From assembly GCA_021324885.1 (NCBI GenBank), contig JAJPIF010000008.1:43077-107076 (forward strand): a DNA stretch of 64,000 nt. Direction: 5' to 3'. This document shows, piece after piece, positions 17,277-26,398 of this stretch. The notes beneath the pieces were generated by a model that saw only the letters and a list, made by a program, of their open reading frames with translations, was not told the origin of the DNA and searched no databases. Made by a program: the position numbers and the translations under genes. This stretch comes from Pseudomonadota bacterium. GTDB taxonomy: Bacteria > Desulfobacterota > Binatia > Binatales > Binataceae. How positions within the stretch are numbered: the stretch's first letter is position 1; every line of letters begins with the position of its first letter.

Positions 17277-19640
17277 GTGGCTGGAAGTCTTGAAGGCATA
17301 ACAATTGTGGATCTCTCCCAGCATCTGGCCACTCATATGGCAACGCTGGTGCTGGCGGAACAGGGCGCGGATGTAATCAAGGTCGAGCCGCCCGGAGGCG
17401 ATCCGCTGCGGCAGGTCGAACCCGCCTACTTCATCCGCAATCGCAGCAAACGCAGTATCATACTGGACCTGACCAACCCCGAGCAGCGCGACACGCTGCT
17501 CAAGCTGCTGCAACGCGCCGACGTCGTGGTCGAGTCCTTCGGGCGCGACCACATGACGAAGCTGGGACTGGACTACGCAAGCCTGCGTGACCATTTCCCG
17601 CGCCTGATCTACTGCTCGGTCAACGGGTACGGCGAGGACCATCCATGGCGCAACCGTCCGATCCAGGACGGATGCGTGGCGGCGCGGATGGGACTGTATT
17701 TCGATCAGCCCGGCGACTACATCGATCCGGAAAAAGACGCGCCAGTTTACCTCTATTGCCAGTTTCCCAGCTATGCGACCTCCTTCACGATTCAAATCGG
17801 AATCATGGCAGCGTTGCGCGTGCGGCTGCATTCCGGCGCGGGTCAGGCGGTGGAATGCGCGCTGCACGACGGGATGCTGCTGATTACACCGCTGATGTGG
17901 ATGTGGGCCGACAACCCTACCCCGACCTTCGCCGCCCGCACCAAGCTGCGCGCACCCTATCGCCCGTGGCTTTACGAGTGCGCCGACGGCAAATGGTTGC
18001 ATCGGATGCAGACGGCGAAGGGCAACGTGATGGCGATCTCGAAGCTGCTGGGGATCGAGCTACCCGCGGGAGTTACGCGCGAAAAGCTGATGGCGAACGT
18101 CGAGCAGCGCAAATGGTTCGAACAGCAGGAAATCGCGGCTTTCAAGAAAAAGCCCCGCGACGAATGGATCAAGCTGCTGCGCGATATCGACGTGCCAGTC
18201 GAGGCGGTGCTGCCCACTGAGGAGGCGTTCTTCGTCCCGCAGGCGCGCGCCAACGAAGTCGTCGCCGAAATTGACGATCCCAACCACGGCCACGTCGTGC
18301 AGATGGGAATTCCCTTTCGCTTCTCCAGGACTCCGGGTGCGATAAAGTCGCTCGCGCCGCAGCCCGGCGAACATACGCGTGAGATTGTCGCCGCGCTCAA
18401 CCGCCCCGCGGACCGCGCGATTGCCAGGGCGATCAAACCAAGGCCGCTGCGCCATCCTCTGTTCGATACGCTGGTGATCGATTTCGGCCATTATGCGGCG
18501 GGACCATTCGGACCGATGCTGCTATCCGATCTCGGCGCGAGGGTGATCAAAGTCGAGACGATCGAAGGCGAGGGAATGCGCCAGCCGTTCCAGCCCTTCT
18601 TCATTTCGCAGCGCGGCAAGAAGGCCATCGCTGTCGATCTCAAGAGCGAAGAGGGACGACAGATCGCCTACCGGCTGGTCGAGCGCGCCGACATCGTCCA
18701 TCACAACCAGCGTCCCGGCGTCGCCGAGCGGCTCAAGATTGATTATGCGACGCTGAGCAAGATCAAACCTGACCTGATCTACACGCACGTCCCGGCTTAC
18801 GGAACGCACGGCCCGCAATGCCATGAGGGCGGCTACGATCAGCTCTTCCAGGCGATGTGCGGGATGGAATACATGGGCGGCGGCGAGGGCAACGATCCGG
18901 TATGGAACCGCTACGGGCCGGTGGATATGTGCGCGGCGACTTTGTCCGTGATTGCCACTTTGATGGCCCTGTATCATCGCGATCGCACCGGCGAGGGACA
19001 GTTCGTCGATACCTCGCTGCTCAACGCCGGCCTCTACGTCAATTCCGACGCCTTCGTGACGAATCGCAACGATGTGCGGCGACGGCCTACGATGGACCGG
19101 ACGCAGACCGGAATCAGCGCGGACTATCGCTTTTACGCGGCCAGCGAAGGATGGATTTTTATCAGCGCAATCTTCGAGGATCAATGGCGCCGGCTGTGCG
19201 AGGTAATCGGCAAGCCGCATCTGGCCGGCGACCAGCGCTACCGCTCGCATTACGATCGCGTCGATCGGCGCTACGAGCTGGCCGAGGTAATCGAGCCGAT
19301 TTTCAAGACCCGCACGGCGCAGCATTGGTTCGAAGCACTGGATGCGGCCGGGGTGCCGTGCGAAATTATCAACAAAGGTTACTGGGAGCGCTGGCTGCTG
19401 GATCCCTGGTCGATTCTGACCAAGCGCGTGGTTGAGTATTACGAGAAGGAGACGCAGAGCCGCTTGCGCATGATGGGCGAAAAGATCCGCTTTTCGCAGA
19501 CGCCCGAATTCGTCCAGGGTCCGCCGCCGCGCCTCGGTGAGGATACGCAGGAGATCCTGCACGAATTGGGCTACAACGCGGCTCAACGCAAGGAACTCAA
19601 GGAGCGCAGGATCGTAACCTGGCCCGACAAGGTGGCCTGA
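17277..19640 (+). CDS. double-domain class III (CaiB/BaiF) CoA-transferase
   Basis: Two complete family III CoA-transferase units in one chain of about 787 aa; single-domain members are about 400 aa. Unit 1 starts at LEGITIVDLSQ and unit 2 near residue 405 at LFDTLVIDFGHYAAGP. Each has the V(I)KVE loop after the first helix. The catalytic Asp position is retained in both: RPIQDGCVAARMG in unit 1 and GGYDQLFQAMCG in unit 2. These enzymes move CoA between carboxylic acids. The first frame codon is GTG 17211, but GTG 17277 has GGGAGG ten bases upstream and starts just before the domain. It lies 99 bases before a P450 gene in the same direction. Confidence 0.85.
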   Translation: MAGSLEGITIVDLSQHLATHMATLVLAEQGADVIKVEPPGGDPLRQVEPAYFIRNRSKRSIILDLTNPEQRDTLLKLLQRADVVVESFGRDHMTKLGLDYASLRDHFPRLIYCSVNGYGEDHPWRNRPIQDGCVAARMGLYFDQPGDYIDPEKDAPVYLYCQFPSYATSFTIQIGIMAALRVRLHSGAGQAVECALHDGMLLITPLMWMWADNPTPTFAARTKLRAPYRPWLYECADGKWLHRMQTAKGNVMAISKLLGIELPAGVTREKLMANVEQRKWFEQQEIAAFKKKPRDEWIKLLRDIDVPVEAVLPTEEAFFVPQARANEVVAEIDDPNHGHVVQMGIPFRFSRTPGAIKSLAPQPGEHTREIVAALNRPADRAIARAIKPRPLRHPLFDTLVIDFGHYAAGPFGPMLLSDLGARVIKVETIEGEGMRQPFQPFFISQRGKKAIAVDLKSEEGRQIAYRLVERADIVHHNQRPGVAERLKIDYATLSKIKPDLIYTHVPAYGTHGPQCHEGGYDQLFQAMCGMEYMGGGEGNDPVWNRYGPVDMCAATLSVIATLMALYHRDRTGEGQFVDTSLLNAGLYVNSDAFVTNRNDVRRRPTMDRTQTGISADYRFYAASEGWIFISAIFEDQWRRLCEVIGKPHLAGDQRYRSHYDRVDRRYELAEVIEPIFKTRTAQHWFEALDAAGVPCEIINKGYWERWLLDPWSILTKRVVEYYEKETQSRLRMMGEKIRFSQTPEFVQGPPPRLGEDTQEILHELGYNAAQRKELKERRIVTWPDKVA

Positions 19641-19739
19641 TCGGGCGGACGTGGTCTTGTTTGCGCTCGCAGTGTAACCTCGAAGGCAGCCGCACTTCGC
19701 ATCAAGACGGCGGTATTCGGGGCGCCAGGAGAAAGCGGG

Positions 19740-20999
19740 ATGATAACACCTCAGGATGACATCAATTTGACCGATGCCCATTTCTTCGCCAAGGGCGATA
19801 TTCATGACTTGTTCAGGCGGATGCGTGCGGCCGACCCGGTGCATTGGACGCAGGGCCGGCTCAAGCGGGGGTTCTGGTCGATCTTCAAGCACGAGGACGC
19901 CTACACCGTTTACAAGGGCGCTTCGGAATATTTCAGCAACGGTAAGTTCAGCGTCGGGCTGCCCTCCAGCCCGGAAATCGAGGCGGCGTTCAACCCTGAC
20001 CTCACCGGCTGCAACAAGATGCTGGTGGCGAGCGACGGCGAATTGCATCGGGACTTCCGCAAGGCGTTCAACGCGATGTTTCTGCCGCGTGCGATCAGGC
20101 AATACGAACATTCGGGCCGCAAACTGGTGCTGGAAATCCTCGACGACGTGCTGCCGCGCGGGCGGTGCGAATTTGTCACCGAAGTCGCCACCAGGCTGCC
20201 GATGACAATCGCCTTCGACATGATGGACATTCCGCGCAAGGACTGGCCGCTGATGACCGATCTGGTCAACCGCGCCATGGGTCCCGAGGATCCGGAATTC
20301 CAGGTGGACTCGTCCGCCGTGGCGACGCGCGACAAGGCCTGGGGACAGGCGGTAGGCTACTGCATCAAGACCGCCTTGGAGCGGCGCGGCAGTTCCGCGA
20401 CCGACCTGCTGAGCGTCATCGCCAATGCCCGCGTGCTGGGCGGCCGCCTGCTCACCGACGAGGAAATTGGATACAACGGATTTATGTTCATCATCGCGGG
20501 CCTGGACACGACCCGCAACGCGATCGCCGGCGGATTGCTGGAGCTGATACGCAATCCCGCCCAGATGCGCCGCCTGCGCGAGGACAAGTCGCTGATGCGT
20601 CCGGCGGTTGAGGAAATTCTGCGCTGGACCAGCCCGATTACCCATTCGATGCGCACGGCGCTGAAGGATACGGAAATCCGCGGACGCAAAATCAGGCAAG
20701 GCGACTGGGTGGTGGTGTGGAACGCGGCAGTTAACCGCGACGAGGAAGTATTCGCCGACCCCGAGAAGTTCGATATCGCGCGCGATCCCAACGACCATTT
20801 CGCCTTCGCTTACGGCGAGCATTTCTGTCTCGGCGCCCATCTCGCGCGCCTGGAGATGCGGCTGATTTTCGAGGAAATCCTCGACCGCATGCCCGACGTC
20901 GAGCTGGACGGCGAGGTCGAATGGCTGGCATCCAACCTCCTCCACGGCCTCAAACGGATGCCGATCAAGTTCACCCCGCGCCGCGCCGCCGCCGCGTAG
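19740..20999 (+). CDS. cytochrome P450
   Basis: Heme-thiolate monooxygenase, 419 aa, soluble bacterial type without a membrane anchor. I-helix oxygen-activation motif AGLDTTRN is near residue 252, K-helix ExxR (EILR) near 294, and the heme loop FAYGEHFCLG places the ligand Cys at about 363. GGAG stands upstream of the ATG at 19740. No ferredoxin or reductase gene is adjacent, so electron partners come from elsewhere. The neighbouring CoA-transferase and hydrolase suggest a role in oxidising a terpenoid-, steroid- or hydrocarbon-like compound, but that is inference. Confidence 0.92.
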   Translation: MITPQDDINLTDAHFFAKGDIHDLFRRMRAADPVHWTQGRLKRGFWSIFKHEDAYTVYKGASEYFSNGKFSVGLPSSPEIEAAFNPDLTGCNKMLVASDGELHRDFRKAFNAMFLPRAIRQYEHSGRKLVLEILDDVLPRGRCEFVTEVATRLPMTIAFDMMDIPRKDWPLMTDLVNRAMGPEDPEFQVDSSAVATRDKAWGQAVGYCIKTALERRGSSATDLLSVIANARVLGGRLLTDEEIGYNGFMFIIAGLDTTRNAIAGGLLELIRNPAQMRRLREDKSLMRPAVEEILRWTSPITHSMRTALKDTEIRGRKIRQGDWVVVWNAAVNRDEEVFADPEKFDIARDPNDHFAFAYGEHFCLGAHLARLEMRLIFEEILDRMPDVELDGEVEWLASNLLHGLKRMPIKFTPRRAAAA

Positions 21000-21013
21000 T
21001 CTCGCTGCCTCAA

Positions 21014-21928
21014 TCAGAACAGCGCGATCGGATTGATCGGCGACGCGGTAGCGCGCGGGATCACCAGCGGCGCGGTCATGAACATGAATTCGTAACGCCC
21101 CATGCGCGCGCACGACCGCGACAGCGCTTCGAGGTCGGCATTGTCGATTAGCGGCAGTCCCATCATCACGATCGCGCCGGCGTGAATCGGCACCGTGATC
21201 TCGCTGTAGCCCGAAGGCGTCACGTCGCTGACCGCATCGCTGATCAGCACCGAGACGCCGCGCTCGCGCAGCCACGGCAGGCATGCCGCTTCCAGTCCCG
21301 CCTGGCCTTCCGTCCATGGATTCCAGTTTCCCCTCGTGCGCGCGTATTGGTGCCGTCCGGTGCGGACCGCGAGGATATCGCCCTCGCCAACATGCAGGCC
21401 GTGATGTTTTTCGGCGGCGTCGAGATCGGCGGGAAATATCTTCTCGCCCTTCTCCAGCCACGGGACGCCCTTGCTTTGCGGAATATCCAGCAGCACGCCG
21501 CGCCCGATGATGCCTTCGAAACTGGTGTCGATTCCGCTTCTGGTGGTTCCGTTATGCTTGACCTCGGTGGAGGGATAGCCGTTGTACATCATGCCGCGCC
21601 AGAACATATGGCACAGTGCGTCCAGATGGGTGATCGCGCGGCCGTGGGTCGGGATCGCGAGGTAGTCGGTGCTGGCCGCAAGACCCTGCGCGGGCAGGTC
21701 GTAGCCGGTGTGGATCATCAGGTGGAAGGCAGGCGTCGGGTTATCCGGCGCGGGCGCGGTAGCGAGCGGCAAGGCCATCGAAACGCTTTCTCCGGTGCTC
21801 ACCAGCCTGCTCGCGCGCAAACGCATCTCGCGCGTCAGCAGGTTCAGAGTCCCGCGCTCATCGTCCTTGCCCCAGCGTCCCCAGTTGCTGATCCGTTCCA
21901 TCAGGGCGAGCAGTTCTTTATCCGTCAT
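21014..21928 (-). CDS. cyclase family protein (metal-dependent hydrolase, kynurenine-formamidase fold)
   Basis: PF04199-type protein, about 304 aa from ATG 21928, which has GGGAGA eight bases upstream; the frame's earlier start at 21958 adds ten residues. The metal-binding signature appears as PTHGRAITHLDALCH, the HxxTHxDxxxH pattern of the family. A second conserved block (GRGVLLDIPQ) follows. Members hydrolyse amides or lactones. It is convergent with the P450 gene, 14 bases from its stop. Substrate unknown; the cluster context suggests ring or amide opening in the same pathway. Confidence 0.8.
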   Translation of the reverse strand: MTDKELLALMERISNWGRWGKDDERGTLNLLTREMRLRASRLVSTGESVSMALPLATAPAPDNPTPAFHLMIHTGYDLPAQGLAASTDYLAIPTHGRAITHLDALCHMFWRGMMYNGYPSTEVKHNGTTRSGIDTSFEGIIGRGVLLDIPQSKGVPWLEKGEKIFPADLDAAEKHHGLHVGEGDILAVRTGRHQYARTRGNWNPWTEGQAGLEAACLPWLRERGVSVLISDAVSDVTPSGYSEITVPIHAGAIVMMGLPLIDNADLEALSRSCARMGRYEFMFMTAPLVIPRATASPINPIALF

Positions 21929-22058
21929 AGCCGGTCTCCCTGTCGGATATTGGGCCATTGGGCGCCCGCTTCACAAGCGCACCAGCCAAAGCCGGCGATT
22001 GAAATACCGCCGCAGCGTGCTAGACGTGAGTTCGTCCGCAACGAGGAGGAATCTCACA

Positions 22059-22631
22059 ATGGCGCTGCTGCCGTATTTGGACGAGAAGGACGCTTCACCG
22101 GAAATCCGCAAGCTCTTTCAGCGGCCGGTGGTACTGAACGTTCAGAGGATGATCGCCAACGCCCAGTCGGTGTTCGCCCAGCGCAGCCGGCTCAGCACCG
22201 CGCTGCTCAACGACATCCGGATCGACAAGCGTTTGCGCGAGCTCGCGATCCTGCGCACGGCCACGGACTGCCGCTCCGTGTATGAATGGAGCCATCATGT
22301 GCCGGCGGCCAGACACGTGGGTGTGACCGAGGAGCAGATCGCGGCGATTGAGAACTGGCAGAGCGCGAAATGCTTCAACGAACTGGAGCGGCTGGTGCTG
22401 CAGTTCACCGACGAGGTTAACGCCAGCGTCAAGGCGAGCCGCGCGACGCTGGAGGCGCTGAAGAAGCATCTAAGCCCGGCCGAAATTATCGAACTGCTGA
22501 TTATAATCGGCCACTGGCGCCAGACCGCGAGCATCCTCGAGACGGTCGAGGTGGACCTCGACGAATTCGCCGGCAAACACAACATCCTGGAGGGAACACC
22601 GCGCGGTGCGAGCCGCCAGGAGCATGGTTGA
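22059..22631 (+). CDS. carboxymuconolactone decarboxylase (CMD/AhpD-like) family protein
   Basis: All-helical CMD-fold protein of 190 aa. The start at 22059 has a perfect AGGAGG nine bases upstream, overriding the longer frame from 21708. The core block RELAILRTATDCRSVYEWSHHVPAA contains the Glu-(x)3-His pattern of gamma-CMD relatives. The CxxC of AhpD peroxidase partners is absent, so a peroxidase role is unlikely. It is divergent from the cyclase gene across 130 bases, so the two may share a control region. Confidence 0.8.
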   Translation: MALLPYLDEKDASPEIRKLFQRPVVLNVQRMIANAQSVFAQRSRLSTALLNDIRIDKRLRELAILRTATDCRSVYEWSHHVPAARHVGVTEEQIAAIENWQSAKCFNELERLVLQFTDEVNASVKASRATLEALKKHLSPAEIIELLIIIGHWRQTASILETVEVDLDEFAGKHNILEGTPRGASRQEHG

Positions 22632-22763
22632 GGCGGCGCCGTACTCTCGTCATCCTGGGCATAGCGCCGGAGTCTCGTGCGGTCCTGCCCGTACAAGCCA
22701 TGATGCGACGTTTTCAAGCCTGAGGCTTGGCGATCGAGCTTCACGGCAAGGGGAAAGCGATTT

Positions 22764-23021
22764 TCAGATTTGGAAATCGCCTTTGCGGGGGCGTTTGGCT
22801 GGACGTTTGGCGTCGCGTGCGGCTTCACGTTCGAGGTTCCGGACTTCCTTCAAAACCTGATCCAGGCGCTGCTTGAATTCCTCGGCCTCGATTTTCACGC
22901 CGGTATGGCAGTGCTGGCAGACGAAATGGGTCTGCGCGCTCTCTTCGAAATCGCGCACAAGAATCGAGTTCTTGTGATTACATTTCGGGCAGGCCACATC
23001 GACCGTTTCGTCTTCGAACAT
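22764..23021 (-). CDS. zinc-ribbon protein with basic tail, 85 aa
   Basis: CPKC (residues 11-14) and CQHC (34-37) form a four-cysteine zinc ribbon. It is followed by a coiled, charged helix and a Lys/Arg/Pro-rich tail (KRPAKRPRK). GGAG-AAGG precedes the ATG. The combination suggests binding to nucleic acid or ribosomes. No named family is recognised. It stands about 200 bases downstream of the luciferase-like gene in the same direction. Confidence 0.75.
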   Translation of the reverse strand: MFEDETVDVACPKCNHKNSILVRDFEESAQTHFVCQHCHTGVKIEAEEFKQRLDQVLKEVRNLEREAARDAKRPAKRPRKGDFQI

Positions 23022-23220
23022 TGCGCCTTCTCCGACTCAAAGGTTAGGCGATTCCCCGGCCGATGTCACTATGGGGAAGAGGAAAGCGAAAGGAAGTGAG
23101 TGGCAGCAAAAAAGCCAGAACAAAAAAGGAGCCAGGAAGCGACCCGGGTCGAAATCAAAAGAGGCGCCTCGCGCAGAATTCTGCTCCCGATTCTCGCCTC
23201 TGTTCCCTCGATTCTCTTTA

Positions 23221-24219
23221 CTACTTTGGAGCGAGTTTTTCGATCGCGGCCAGAATCCTGGCCTTGCGCTGCTCGGGGCTGCGCTCCAGCGAGACGAACC
23301 ACAGTGCGACGGTGGTGACGCCGGCTGCGGCGAATGCCTGCAGGCGCGTACGGCAATGCTCGGCGCTGCCCAGCAGGTAGATGTCGTTAAGCATCCGATC
23401 GCTGACGACGTCGGTGGCTTCTTTGCGTTGGCCCGCATTCCACAGGCGCAGCGCCTGATCGGCTTCGCGCTCGAAGCCGATTTCGGCGAAGAAGCGATTA
23501 TAGCCGGGGGTGATCAGATAGGGGGTCATATGACGGCGCATCGCAGGCGCGACACGTTCGGGGTCTTCATCGACGATCGTGAGGATCCTGCAGACCACTT
23601 CGCGCGGCGCTTCGCGTCCTGTTCTGCGTGCGCCATCCGCCACATGCTCGAGCATCCGCGGCAAAGCTTCGGGCGTGATGAAATTGGTGATCAGGCCGTC
23701 GGCAATTTCGCCAGCAAGGCGGCACATTTTAGCGCCTTGAACAGCCAGGAAAATGGGCGGCGGCGCCGTGCTGCGTTCCATATCGAGCCGGAATCCGTTG
23801 ACCGAAAGCGTGCGGCCCTTGAAGGTGACCTTTTCTCCCGATAAGGCTGCGCGCACAGCGGCGACGGTATCACGCACGCGCGACAGCGGACGCTCGAAGG
23901 GCACGCCCATCCACTGGCTGATGATCTGCGGGGAGGAGATCCCCATCCCCAGAATGAAGCGTCCGCCGGAGAGTTGCTGCACGGTCATCGCCGACATCGC
24001 GATTAAGGCCGGCGGCCGGGTAAATACCGGTACAATGGCGGTGCCCAGGCGCATCCTGTCGGTAAGCATCGCGACCGCGGCCAGCGGGCTGAAGGCTTCG
24101 GTCGTGTAGGATTCCAGTGACCAGACGTCCTGGTATCCGAGCGCTTCCACACGCCGCACCAGATCAATCATCGAGCGGTTTTGAAACGGTTCGGCGGGCA
24201 GCGTTATTCCTATCCGCAT
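23221..24219 (-). CDS. LLM-class flavin/F420-dependent oxidoreductase
   Basis: TIM-barrel luciferase-like monooxygenase family protein, 332 aa. It begins MRIGITLPAE and has the typical SLESYTTEAFSPLAAVAM and GTAIVPVFTRPPALIAMSA blocks, then GRFILGMG. The closest described members use reduced F420 or FMN to act on a carbonyl or C-H bond. GAGGGG lies upstream of the ATG. It is 19 bases downstream of the BKACE gene, so the two form an operon. Whether F420 or FMN is the cofactor cannot be decided here. Confidence 0.85.
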   Translation of the reverse strand: MRIGITLPAEPFQNRSMIDLVRRVEALGYQDVWSLESYTTEAFSPLAAVAMLTDRMRLGTAIVPVFTRPPALIAMSAMTVQQLSGGRFILGMGISSPQIISQWMGVPFERPLSRVRDTVAAVRAALSGEKVTFKGRTLSVNGFRLDMERSTAPPPIFLAVQGAKMCRLAGEIADGLITNFITPEALPRMLEHVADGARRTGREAPREVVCRILTIVDEDPERVAPAMRRHMTPYLITPGYNRFFAEIGFEREADQALRLWNAGQRKEATDVVSDRMLNDIYLLGSAEHCRTRLQAFAAAGVTTVALWFVSLERSPEQRKARILAAIEKLAPK

Positions 24220-24238
24220 CGGTGTGAATTCCCCTCAA

Positions 24239-25141
24239 TCAGGCGTTGCTGCCCGGACGCATCTGATACGCGGCAAGTTCGGCGCGCACTTCGGCCGTCG
24301 TGGCGGGTTCGCCGCCTGCCTTCTGGATTGCATTGACCGCAGCCTCGACCAGTTGGACGTTGGAGCGCTGAGTCCCCAATGGCGCATCCTCAAGGCCGAC
24401 CCTTACCCCGCCGCCCAATTTCACCACCGTGGGAATCAGCGGCAGGACATCGACTTCCAGCCCCGCCACCATCCACGGCGCGCCGGGGGCGCAAAGGTCC
24501 AGCAGCCTGGCATAAGCTTCGACCGCCCACGGCACTGGCGGAAAACTAAAGGTCATGCCGGTGGAAAACATCAATCTGTAAACCGGGACGGGCATGTTCG
24601 GATGGAGGCGATGAAGCAGCGCGCCCTGACGCACGAACCCGGGCTCGTAGCAGGCATAAGCGGGATGGAACTGGTACTCGGCTGCAAGCTGGGCGGCGGT
24701 CTCCAGGCTGTTGTTGGGATTGGCGTAAAGCCCGCTCCCACCCATCCCGCCAAGTCCCGACGGACCGCTCTGGACGCGGCAGAAGTTGACCGAACCGGGA
24801 TCCATCACGCCCCATTCCAGGATTCCGCGTTTGGCCAGTTCGACGGTGGGCCGCCAAAGCCATCCGGGATCGGAAGGCACCGGCCGACCGACGATGGTTG
24901 GGTAAACGATTGCGTCAACCTGCGATCGGATACCGTTCATGAAAGCGGCGGCGGTTTCGACATCGTCGGTTTGCCGCGACGAAGCAGGATCCAGGGTGTG
25001 GGCGTGGATAATGGCGGCGCCAGCTTTGATGCAGGCCACGCCGTCGTTGATGACTTCCTCAGTGGTAACCGGAATCCCGGGCTGGAACTTGCGGGTCCAG
25101 GCGCCGTTTACCGCAACTTCAATCCATGTCTTGGTGGCCAT
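24239..25141 (-). CDS. beta-keto acid cleavage enzyme (BKACE, DUF849 family)
   Basis: Zinc-dependent TIM-barrel enzyme that condenses a beta-keto acid with acetyl-CoA and cleaves it to acetoacetate and a new acyl-CoA. The metal-binding pair is His46 and His48 (IIHAHTLD), and a late VRVGLEDA block carries the conserved Glu. The usual HLHVRD-like motif is changed to HAHTLD, so substrate specificity may be unusual. Length (300 aa) fits the family. GGAAGG precedes the ATG at 25141. It is the first gene of an operon with the LLM oxidoreductase. Confidence 0.85.
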   Translation of the reverse strand: MATKTWIEVAVNGAWTRKFQPGIPVTTEEVINDGVACIKAGAAIIHAHTLDPASSRQTDDVETAAAFMNGIRSQVDAIVYPTIVGRPVPSDPGWLWRPTVELAKRGILEWGVMDPGSVNFCRVQSGPSGLGGMGGSGLYANPNNSLETAAQLAAEYQFHPAYACYEPGFVRQGALLHRLHPNMPVPVYRLMFSTGMTFSFPPVPWAVEAYARLLDLCAPGAPWMVAGLEVDVLPLIPTVVKLGGGVRVGLEDAPLGTQRSNVQLVEAAVNAIQKAGGEPATTAEVRAELAAYQMRPGSNA

Positions 25142-25221
25142 GATGTTCCTTCCACAATGCGGGATAGGGGCTTTAAACCACGCCGACCGTCGCGCGGCAA
25201 GCCATTTATGCCCCGCACCAC

Positions 25222-26391
25222 TTACATCTGGTCTTTTTCGGTGTTGTCGGACTGGTTCGCGCGCACGGGTTGGACCGCTTCGCCCTCGCGGGCAGCCTGG
25301 CCGACATTGAGTGCGACCAGGTCATTGGACGTAACCGCCCCATTGGTTACCTGGACGTCGACTCCGTTGTCGTATCCGAGGTCAACCTCTGCCAGATGGA
25401 GATGGTTATTGCGAACGAGGGGTACGTACACCTTGTTGTTGCGGAAAATGAGCGCGTCGTCAGGAACCAGCGGCGTACGCATCGGAACCGACACCACGAA
25501 TTCGACGCTCCCGTACATGCCAGGCAGCAGTGCCGCATCGGGATTGGGAAGATCCACTTCAACCAGCATCGTACGCGAGTCGGGCGCCAGCGCTTCGGGA
25601 TGGCGGGTGACGCTGCCTTTGAACTTGCGGCCTGGATACTCTATCACCGAAACCGAAGCGGAATCGCCGTTCCTGATAAAAGGGCTCATACTTTGCGGCA
25701 CATAGGCGAAAACCCGCACCGGGCTCAGACGGGCGATCGCGACGACCGCGTCGGTGGTGCTGGTGGCCCCAGTTGCGGCGGGAATCAGATGGCCGGGATC
25801 GACATAGCGTGCGGATACGATACCGTCGAAAGGCGCGCGCAGGATTTCATAAGCCTGCAGTGCCCTGTATTGCTCCCACATCGCCTTGGCCTGGGCCATT
25901 ACGGTGTACTGGTTATCGTAGTCCTGCCTGGCAATTACGCTGTTGCGATACAGAACTGCATCGCGTTGCCAGGTGATTTTGGCCAGTTCGTAATTGGCCC
26001 GATAGTTGGCCACCTGCCGGTCGGTCTCCGGCGATTCGATTTTGGCGATGACCTGGCCCGCGTGAACGCGGTCTCCCTTGTCCACGTAAATCGCCCTGAT
26101 GTAGCCGGGTACCTTCGCGTAAATTTGCGTTTCGTCGAAACCGCGCACTGAGGCCGGCAGCTGCAGGACGCGAACCGGCGGATTTTCACCGACTTGCGCG
26201 ACCAGGACATGGGGCCCGGCCGCCATTTCAGTGGCAAGATTTGCGGTCTGGCGGTTCAACCATCGTTCGCGTGCCAGCACCAGTCCGGCTGTCGCGGCCG
26301 TCAGCAGCACGATCGCGATCAGCCATCCGGCATAGAAGAATTTGCCGGGCTGGGGTCCGGTGTAGTCCCTGGGGTCGTCTTCCATATCCAC
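25222..26391 (-). CDS. RND efflux periplasmic adaptor subunit (MFP)
   Basis: Membrane fusion protein of 389 aa. One N-terminal membrane helix (about 19-40) anchors it. The first lipoyl half (VPGYIRAIYVDKGDRVHAGQ) starts near residue 95, a short coiled hairpin follows, then the second lipoyl half (ILRAPFDGIVSARYVDPG) and a beta-barrel domain. It links the pump to an outer-membrane channel. It starts seven bases after the pump gene's stop, so the two are coexpressed. No TolC-like gene is adjacent. Confidence 0.9.
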   Translation of the reverse strand: MDMEDDPRDYTGPQPGKFFYAGWLIAIVLLTAATAGLVLARERWLNRQTANLATEMAAGPHVLVAQVGENPPVRVLQLPASVRGFDETQIYAKVPGYIRAIYVDKGDRVHAGQVIAKIESPETDRQVANYRANYELAKITWQRDAVLYRNSVIARQDYDNQYTVMAQAKAMWEQYRALQAYEILRAPFDGIVSARYVDPGHLIPAATGATSTTDAVVAIARLSPVRVFAYVPQSMSPFIRNGDSASVSVIEYPGRKFKGSVTRHPEALAPDSRTMLVEVDLPNPDAALLPGMYGSVEFVVSVPMRTPLVPDDALIFRNNKVYVPLVRNNHLHLAEVDLGYDNGVDVQVTNGAVTSNDLVALNVGQAAREGEAVQPVRANQSDNTEKDQM

Positions 26392-26398
26392 GAATCGC

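Noticed and set aside
18522..21461. 979-codon minus-strand open frame opposite the CoA-transferase and P450 genes
   Set aside because: It mirrors two genes with clear domains on the other strand, shows no motif of its own and is Arg/His/Gln-rich, as expected for antisense frames in high-GC DNA.
22715..22729. CAAGCCTGAGGCTTG palindrome between the CMD and zinc-ribbon genes
   Set aside because: Seven-base arms around one base cannot form a normal hairpin loop and there is no T-run; probably chance.
24224..25705. 493-codon plus-strand frame opposite the BKACE and adaptor genes
   Set aside because: Antisense shadow spanning two genes and their intergenic gap, with no domain.
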